The notes below the pieces were generated by a model. That model saw nothing but the letters and a program-made list of their open reading frames with translations. It was not told the DNA's origin and did not search any database. A DNA stretch of 9,678 bases from positions 1-9,678 of the forward strand of contig UQEM01000097.1 in assembly GCA_900540005.1 (NCBI GenBank), read 5' to 3'. This document shows positions 4,549 through 9,678 of the stretch, one piece after another; the first letter of the stretch is position 1; every line of letters begins with the position of its first letter. A program made the translations under genes and the position numbers. The DNA is from an uncultured Ruminococcus sp. (GTDB taxonomy: Bacteria > Bacillota > Clostridia > Oscillospirales > Ruminococcaceae).

Positions 4549-6508
4549 GTTAGCATCGGTACTGCTGAGCTTGATCGCAATAGTAACGCTTTTGCCGGAG
4601 ACTTCTCCGATAAGCGGAAAATGTTCAGACTATACCGTCGGTGAGATACAAGCTCTTGCCGACGGTATTGTCGCATACGAGCTTGGAAACGCAGGCGCGG
4701 GAGATATTCAGGACTGGATATACGGGCCGCTCACGAGCAATGCGGGAGAATCCTCCGAGTGGTTCGTGCTGACTCTTTCGCAAAGCGGCAGCTACGACTT
4801 TTCAACATATGAGGCTGCACTTGTTGAATACTTGTCGCACGAAAACATTCAGTCCGCATCAAGCCGCGAGAAGTATGCGCTTGCGCTGATAGCGTCAGGC
4901 AGTACGAACCGGTATATTATGCAGGCTATTGAAAATTCAACAGGTCAGCAGGGAATAATGAGCTACATTTACGGCGAGCATATTCTCAACAACGGCTACA
5001 CGAGCGCAAGTTTCACGCAGGAAAGCGTTGCCGAGTCTATCATTTCCATGCAGCTTTCGGACGGCGGCTGGGCAATAATGGGCAACTACAGCGATGTTGA
5101 CGTTACCGCAATGGCTGTGCAGGCTCTTGCACCGCAGTACGGCAGCAGCGGCACGGTGACTGCAAGCATTGACCGCGCTATGGAGTTTCTCTCGGCAAAA
5201 CAGCTTTCAAGCGGCGGATATAAAAGCATGGGCACGGAAAATCCCGAGAGTGCGTCACAGGTGCTCGTTGCGCTCTCCTCTCTCGGAATAGACTGCATGA
5301 GCGATGAGCGTTTTATCAAGGACGGAAATACGGTCGTGGACGCTATCCTGCAATACCGCCTTGAGGACGGAAGTTTCTGCCATTTGCTCGACGGCGGTTC
5401 AAATCCGACAGCGACCATACAGGCTTACTATTCGCTTGTGTCGTACCTGAGAATGAGCAGCGGTCAGGGGCCGCTTTATATTCTCGACAACCGCAGACCG
5501 CAGGACGTGAATGTTCCAAGCGGCGGCGGAAACAGCAGCAGCGGCGGAAATTCTCACCAGAGTGGTTCTGCAAACAGCGGAGGCTCCAACAATTCAACAT
5601 CTCCCGCGCAGAATGTTGAAAAAGTTGGTGAAGGCTCAAATGAAACACCACAGGAGAACATAAGCGGCGAGGGAAACTCTCACCAACAGCAGGAGGCTTC
5701 GGGGCAGAAAACTTCGACCGTTCCGCCGAAAGGCTCATCAGCGGTCGGAACTGAAAAGAACGGCGGCACGGAGACAACAGTTTCCTCCGCTGAAAATACC
5801 ACGTCAAGATCCGCGGCAAAGACGACTTCCACAGCAGTGGCTTCAAAAAAGTCAGCCAAAACTACGGAAACAGTCTCGGAACAGAGCGGCTCGGGAACGG
5901 AAACTCCGAAAAAGGAGAGCAAAAAGGGCGGCGGCTACAAAGTCGGCGCGGTGATAGTAGTCTGGACGAGTGCAGGCGTAGCCGCGCTGATACTCCTCAT
6001 ACTCAAAAAGCGCAACTGGAAAAACTTTGCGGCGGTCGCGGTGGTCGGAGCGGCGGCAACTGCTCTCATCATTATGACGGATATCCGCTCGGCTGACGAT
6101 TACTACAGCGGCGAGAGCGTGGTAAAGGAAAACGCGGTCGGCACGGTCACAATGGAGATACGCTGTGATACGATAGCAGGTGAAAATGAAAATGCTCCTG
6201 CCGACGGAATTATCCTCGACACGACAGAATTTCAGATAGAGGAGGGCGAGACTGTCTGGGATATTCTCACACAGGCGGCTCAGACCTACGGCATACAGAT
6301 AGACAATACGGGAAACAGCATGGTCTACGTTGCGGGAATAAACTATCTCTACGAGTTTGATTTCGGCGATCTTTCGGGCTGGATATACCACGTTAACGGA
6401 GTTGCACCGTCAGTCGGCTGCGGAGAGTACGTTCTCCATGACGGCGACAAAGTAGAGTGGCTCTACACGCGCGAACTTGGCAATGACCTTTTGCAGGAGG
6501 AAGAATGA
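4538..6508 (+). CDS. Transcobalamin-like membrane protein: alpha/alpha toroid + TM hairpin + DUF4430
   Basis: This 656-residue protein is predicted to bind corrinoid outside the membrane. Residues 1-27 look like a signal peptide. Residues about 30-325 carry repeats of the toroid type: SDGGWAI with DVDVTAMAVQAL (175-197), SSGGYKS (225-230) and LEDGSFCHLLDGG (from 275). This is the fold class shared by squalene cyclases, prenyltransferases and the alpha domain of transcobalamin/intrinsic factor. A Gly/Ser/Asn/Thr-rich linker spans about 328-466. Two membrane segments (469-489 and 497-513) flank KKRNWKN. A C-terminal DUF4430 domain (about 537-650) shows ETVWDIL, SGWIYHVNGVAPSVGCGEY and DGDKVEWLYTRELG. 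A positive loop between two segments puts both domains outside. No catalytic DxDD or DCTAE-type cyclase motif is apparent. The start ATG overlaps the previous gene by 11 nt and lacks a clear Shine-Dalgarno sequence, suggesting translational coupling. Corrinoid binding is inferred from domain pairing, riboswitch and ECF neighbours. Confidence 0.85.
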   Translation: MRTKLASVLLSLIAIVTLLPETSPISGKCSDYTVGEIQALADGIVAYELGNAGAGDIQDWIYGPLTSNAGESSEWFVLTLSQSGSYDFSTYEAALVEYLSHENIQSASSREKYALALIASGSTNRYIMQAIENSTGQQGIMSYIYGEHILNNGYTSASFTQESVAESIISMQLSDGGWAIMGNYSDVDVTAMAVQALAPQYGSSGTVTASIDRAMEFLSAKQLSSGGYKSMGTENPESASQVLVALSSLGIDCMSDERFIKDGNTVVDAILQYRLEDGSFCHLLDGGSNPTATIQAYYSLVSYLRMSSGQGPLYILDNRRPQDVNVPSGGGNSSSGGNSHQSGSANSGGSNNSTSPAQNVEKVGEGSNETPQENISGEGNSHQQQEASGQKTSTVPPKGSSAVGTEKNGGTETTVSSAENTTSRSAAKTTSTAVASKKSAKTTETVSEQSGSGTETPKKESKKGGGYKVGAVIVVWTSAGVAALILLILKKRNWKNFAAVAVVGAAATALIIMTDIRSADDYYSGESVVKENAVGTVTMEIRCDTIAGENENAPADGIILDTTEFQIEEGETVWDILTQAAQTYGIQIDNTGNSMVYVAGINYLYEFDFGDLSGWIYHVNGVAPSVGCGEYVLHDGDKVEWLYTRELGNDLLQEEE

Positions 6509-7383
6509 GAAGCTTTCATGAATATGACCCGATAGCGGTCGCGCTGTATTTTCTTGCAGTGACCGGTGTGGCAATGTTTTTCAGTCATCCGGCTGTGACC
6601 GCGCTTACGCTCCTCGGAGCGCTTACCTATTTCTTTATGAGAAACGGCGCAAGGGATATGAAATCCCATGCGTCGTTATTACTGCTGTTTATAGTTCTTG
6701 CGGCGGTAAATCCGCTCATTTCGCATAACGGACGAACTGTCCTGTTCGTGCTGAATGATTCTCCCATAACGCTTGAGGCTCTGCTTTACGGAGTAAATTC
6801 GGCAGGAATGATATTGGGGATAATTTACTGGTTTCGTTCGTTCACGCAGATAATGACCAGCGACAAGATTCTCTGTGTTTTTGGAAGGCTCTCGCCGAAG
6901 CTTTCGCTTGTGCTGTCGATAGCACTGCGGTTCATACCGCTTTTTCGCTCTCAGGCGAAGAAGGTGAGCGATGCTCAGCGCGCAATGGGAATGTACAGCG
7001 ACGACAATATTGTTGACAATATCAGGGGCGGCAGCCGTGTCTTTTCGATAATGGTTACATGGGCACTCGAAAACGGCATAATCACGGCGGACAGCATGGA
7101 GGCGCGCGGTTACGGGACTTGCCGCAGAACGAGTTTCTCGCCGCACAGAATGAATTCGGGCGATTGGCTGCTGATAGCGGTATCGGCGGTATTGTCTGCG
7201 GTAAGTATAGCAGGTATCGCCGCAAAAAAACTTGAATTTAATTTTTATCCTGATATCAGAATAAGTACGGGCGGAGTTATCGGCGCGGCGGCATTAGCAG
7301 CTTACGGCGTGCTTGCGTTCATCCCCGTGATAATAGAAGTGGAGGCAGGCATAAAATGGAAATACTTAAAGTCGAAGATCTGA
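6505..7383 (+). CDS. ecfT: ECF transporter transmembrane (T) component
   Basis: This is the 292-residue membrane scaffold of an energy-coupling-factor importer, linking the substrate-binding S component to the ATPases. Hydrophobic segments occupy about residues 8-45, 55-75, 88-112, 128-150 and the C-terminal region (about 220-285). The two coupling-helix XRX motifs are present: AQRAMG (157-162), where the usual ARG has drifted, and EARGYG (199-204), which is canonical. ATG 6505 overlaps the preceding stop in an ATGA arrangement, with AGGAGG 4 nt upstream. The 3' end overlaps the ATPase gene by 28 nt. The gene lies in a dedicated (group I) set with its own ATPases and S component; the T protein of the corresponding predicted B12 systems is called CbrV in the literature as I recall. 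The family is certain; the vitamin assignment comes from context. Confidence 0.92.
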   Translation: MRSFHEYDPIAVALYFLAVTGVAMFFSHPAVTALTLLGALTYFFMRNGARDMKSHASLLLLFIVLAAVNPLISHNGRTVLFVLNDSPITLEALLYGVNSAGMILGIIYWFRSFTQIMTSDKILCVFGRLSPKLSLVLSIALRFIPLFRSQAKKVSDAQRAMGMYSDDNIVDNIRGGSRVFSIMVTWALENGIITADSMEARGYGTCRRTSFSPHRMNSGDWLLIAVSAVLSAVSIAGIAAKKLEFNFYPDIRISTGGVIGAAALAAYGVLAFIPVIIEVEAGIKWKYLKSKI

Positions 7384-8996
7384 GTTTCAAATATCCTGAC
7401 TGCGGCGAGCCTGCCGTGAAGAATGTGTCATTTTCGATAGAGCGCGGAGAGTTTACGGTATTATGCGGAGCAACGGGCAGCGGCAAGTCAACGCTCCTGC
7501 GAATGCTAAAGCCGCAGTTAACGCCGCTTGGTGAGCTTTCGGGAGAGATCTGCTTCAACGGACAGTCGCTTGCCGAGCTTGACGCAAAGACTTCCGCGGC
7601 GGCTGTCGGATTCGTCATGCAGAAACCCGAGCAGCAGATAGTTACCGATAAGGTGTGGCACGAGCTTGCGTTCGGACTTGAAAACCTCGGTGTTCCGCAG
7701 GAGACAATTGCCGCAAGAGTAGCGGAAATGGCTAACAGTTTCGGTATGACGGAGTGGTTTTCGAGCGATGTTTCAACGCTTTCGGGCGGCAGGAAACAGC
7801 TTTTGAACCTCGCGTCGGTGCTGGTAATGCGGCCCGATCTGCTCATTCTTGACGAGCCTACCGCGCAGCTTGACCCCGTTGCGGCAACGGGTTTCATTGA
7901 ACTTCTGAGGCGGCTGAACCGCGACTATTCGCTCACGATAATCATAGCCGAGCACCGTCTGGAGGAACTTATCCCGATATGCGACAGGCTCATGGTCATG
8001 GAAAACGGCACGATATCCGAGTTTGGCGCACCCGGGAGCGTGATGGGCAGACTCTCCGACCGACCTGAACTTTTTTGCGGAATGCCGGCAGCGGCAAGGC
8101 TCTACAGCGAGCTTGGCTTTAGGGGAAATGCTCCTCTGAGCGTGCGTGACGGCAGGCGATTCATAGAGGAAAACTTTGAGAACAGCGTCAGAGCCTTGCC
8201 CGGGCAGGAGTATACTCACAGCGGAAGTCCCGCGCTTGAATTTCGTGACGTTTATTTTCGCTATGAGCGAAACTCCGCGGATATCCTTGACGGACTTTCC
8301 CTCACCGTGTATTCGGGTGAAATATTCTGCACTCTCGGCGGAAACGGTTCGGGAAAGAGCACGTTTCTGCGCACGGCAGCAGGACTTCTCAGAGCCTACA
8401 GCGGCTCGATAAAGATATTCGGCAAAAAGCTGAAAGAGTACCGCAATCAGTCGCTTTACAGGGAGTGTCTCGCCATGCTGCCGCAGGACGTGCAGACAGT
8501 CTTTCTGAAAGACACGGTTCGCGAGGAACTTGCGGACGTTGGCGCAGATGTTGAAAACCTGCCGTTTGATATAAAACCGCTCCTTGACAAGCACCCCTAC
8601 GACCTTTCTGGCGGAGAGCAGCAGCTTGCGGCGTTTGCGAAGGTAATGGCGGCAGATCCGAAAATACTGCTCCTTGACGAGCCGACAAAGGGACTTGACG
8701 CAGCGGCAAAGCAGAACATTATCGCGATACTGCGCAGGCTGAAAGCAGAGGGCGTAACGGTCGTGATAGTTACACATGATGTTGAATTCGCCTCATCATG
8801 CGCGGACAGGTGCGCGCTGTTTTTTGGCGGAAGGGCGGTCACAACGGAAACTACACGCCGATTTTTCGCGGAAAACAGCTTCTACACGACAGCAGTCTGC
8901 CGCATGACAAGGGGATATTTTGACGGAGCGACAGATGTTGGATATGCGGCTGAGCTTTGCAGGCTCAACGGACGAAAGAACGGCGGTGGAGCGTGA
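7356..8996 (+). CDS. ECF transporter fused double ATPase (EcfA-EcfA')
   Basis: This 546-residue cytoplasmic protein has two complete ABC ATPase domains in one chain and drives import through EcfT. Domain 1 has Walker A GATGSGKS (38-45), Q-loop Q89, signature LSGGRKQ (142-148), Walker B LLILDE (162-167) and H-loop H200. Domain 2 has Walker A GGNGSGKS (328-335), Q-loop Q377, signature LSGGEQQ (417-423), Walker B ILLLDE (437-442) and H-loop H474. All catalytic residues are present in both, so both ATP sites could work. The linker between domains (about 245-290) is short and the C-terminal tail after about 500 is poorly conserved. ATG 7356 has GGAGG 10 nt upstream. Fused ATPases occur in dedicated ECF systems; shared systems usually use separate EcfA1 and EcfA2. 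The next gene begins right at the stop codon. Confidence 0.94.
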   Translation: MEILKVEDLSFKYPDCGEPAVKNVSFSIERGEFTVLCGATGSGKSTLLRMLKPQLTPLGELSGEICFNGQSLAELDAKTSAAAVGFVMQKPEQQIVTDKVWHELAFGLENLGVPQETIAARVAEMANSFGMTEWFSSDVSTLSGGRKQLLNLASVLVMRPDLLILDEPTAQLDPVAATGFIELLRRLNRDYSLTIIIAEHRLEELIPICDRLMVMENGTISEFGAPGSVMGRLSDRPELFCGMPAAARLYSELGFRGNAPLSVRDGRRFIEENFENSVRALPGQEYTHSGSPALEFRDVYFRYERNSADILDGLSLTVYSGEIFCTLGGNGSGKSTFLRTAAGLLRAYSGSIKIFGKKLKEYRNQSLYRECLAMLPQDVQTVFLKDTVREELADVGADVENLPFDIKPLLDKHPYDLSGGEQQLAAFAKVMAADPKILLLDEPTKGLDAAAKQNIIAILRRLKAEGVTVVIVTHDVEFASSCADRCALFFGGRAVTTETTRRFFAENSFYTTAVCRMTRGYFDGATDVGYAAELCRLNGRKNGGGA

Positions 8997-8998
8997 TA

Positions 8999-9629
8999 GT
9001 GATAAAAAACAAGGGACTGCGCCGTGCGGTGAGCCTTGCAGTTCCGATAATGATACTTGCACTCGCACTTCTCAGCGCGCTGTTTTTCGACAGCAGGCGG
9101 CACATGATAGTTTCGCTTACAGCGGCGGCAATGACAGTCGTGCTCTTTATTTCGGGCTTTGAGAAGAAGTCAACGGGAACGCGCAGGCTTGTGATAGTAT
9201 CGGTGATGACAGCGCTTTGTTTTCTCGGAAGATTTATACCGATACTCAAGCCGATAATGGCGCTCACGATAATCACAGGGATATATCTCGGCGGCGAATC
9301 GGGTTTCCTTGTGGGAGCAATGACCGCGATACTGACAAATTTTTACTTTGGTCAGGGACCCTGGACAGTCTTTCAGATGTTCGCGTGGGGAATAGCAGGC
9401 TACTGCGCAGGAATGTTTTCAACAATGTTGAAAAAGAGCAGGCCTCTGCTCATCATCTACGGAGCATTGGCAGGAGTCGTCTACTCATTTATTATGGACA
9501 TCTGGACAGTTTTGTGGTACAACGGCAATTTCGAGTTAAAACTCTACCTTGCGGCACTTGTCACCGCGATACCGTATACGATCTCGTATGCAGTTTCGAG
9601 CGTGTTGTTCCTGTTGATCTTTGCGAAAC
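8999..9629 (+). CDS. ECF transporter S component, corrinoid-type candidate (CbrT-like), 3' end missing
   Basis: This integral membrane protein gives the importer its specificity. About 210 residues are visible, with hydrophobic segments near 8-28, 36-54, 66-100, 103-120, 130-145, 152-176 and 186-208. Family-like features are the segment GESGFLVGAMTAILTNFYFG followed by GQGPWTVFQMFAWGIAGY, seen in S components of Clostridia. The GTG at 8999 is preferred because GGAG (8988-8991) is 7 nt upstream; the in-frame GTG at 8993 would leave 1 nt. The start lies 2 nt past the ATPase stop. The frame stays open to the window end, but everything after 9629 is adapter and would add the artefact peptide VSYTHLRAHETRRHL. 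From usual S-component lengths only a few residues should be lacking. Cobalamin or a cobalamin precursor is the likely cargo from the riboswitch and neighbours; other vitamins cannot be excluded by sequence alone. Confidence 0.82.
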
Positions 9630-9678
9630 CTGTCTCTTATACACATCTCCGAGCCCACGAGACTCGACGTCATCTCGT
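9630..9678 (+). other. Illumina Nextera adapter read-through (not biological)
   Basis: CTGTCTCTTATACACATCT (9630-9648) is the Tn5 mosaic end. CCGAGCCCACGAGAC (9649-9663) completes the Nextera read-2 adapter. TCGACGTC (9664-9671) sits where the i7 index belongs, and ATCTCGT (9672-9678) begins the P7 sequence. The match is exact and in the right order. The first C may be either genomic or adapter. The contig therefore ends inside the S-component gene. Confidence 0.98.

Noticed and set aside
4610..5515. Toroid domain as an active squalene/hopene cyclase or prenyltransferase
   Set aside because: The domain is extracytoplasmic, and no DxDD or equivalent catalytic motif is apparent; the B12 operon context favours a ligand-binding role.
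7773..8777. Long minus-strand open frame of 334 codons
   Set aside because: It lies fully inside the ATPase gene, whose motifs are unmistakable, and shows no recognisable domain.
9632..9678. C-terminal residues VSYTHLRAHETRRHL of the S component
   Set aside because: They are a translation of sequencing adapter, not of genomic DNA.

Overview
The window looks like one contig from a gut-type Clostridia, most plausibly a Ruminococcus-like member of the Oscillospiraceae. The evidence is strong AGGAG-type ribosome binding sites, near-consensus sigma-A promoters, a Thr-rich surface protein with an SPKTGD sorting signal, and a group-I (dedicated) ECF vitamin transporter. This placement is an inference from style; no phylogenetic marker is present. 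The last 49 bases (9630-9678) are not biological. They are Nextera transposon-end and i7 adapter sequence, so genomic DNA ends at about 9629.

Layout. (1) 1-50: a palindromic repeat downstream of the first gene. (2) 48-1433, minus strand: a MATE-family multidrug exporter interrupted by one in-frame TGA. Its promoter (TTGAAT-17-TATAAT) is followed within the leader by a hairpin plus U-tract that looks like an attenuator. (3) 1434-1856: a divergent intergenic region with two opposed promoters, palindromes and a pair of 15-bp direct repeats. (4) 1857-3179, plus strand: a one-piece ThrE/YjjP-YjjB-type exporter. (5) 3212-3591: a consensus promoter, a cobalamin riboswitch aptamer, and a transcription terminator with a competing antiterminator stem. 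(6) 3592-9629: a tightly packed, mostly overlapping five-gene operon under that riboswitch.

The operon is the main interest. It encodes, in order: a secreted, sortase-anchored protein with a probable beta-grasp domain; a membrane protein carrying an extracytoplasmic alpha/alpha-toroid domain and a DUF4430 (transcobalamin-like C-terminal) domain, separated by a linker and a transmembrane hairpin; EcfT; a fused double ATPase EcfA-EcfA'; and an ECF S component cut off at its C-terminus by the contig end. Animal transcobalamin and intrinsic factor consist of exactly an alpha6/alpha6 toroid plus a small beta domain. Together with the B12 riboswitch, this suggests a Gram-positive surface capture-and-relay system for cobalamin or related corrinoids: wall-anchored binder, then membrane-tethered transcobalamin-like binder, then S component, driven by EcfT/EcfAA'. 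The ECF assignment and the riboswitch are well supported by sequence. The B12-binding role of the two surface proteins is inference from domain type and context.
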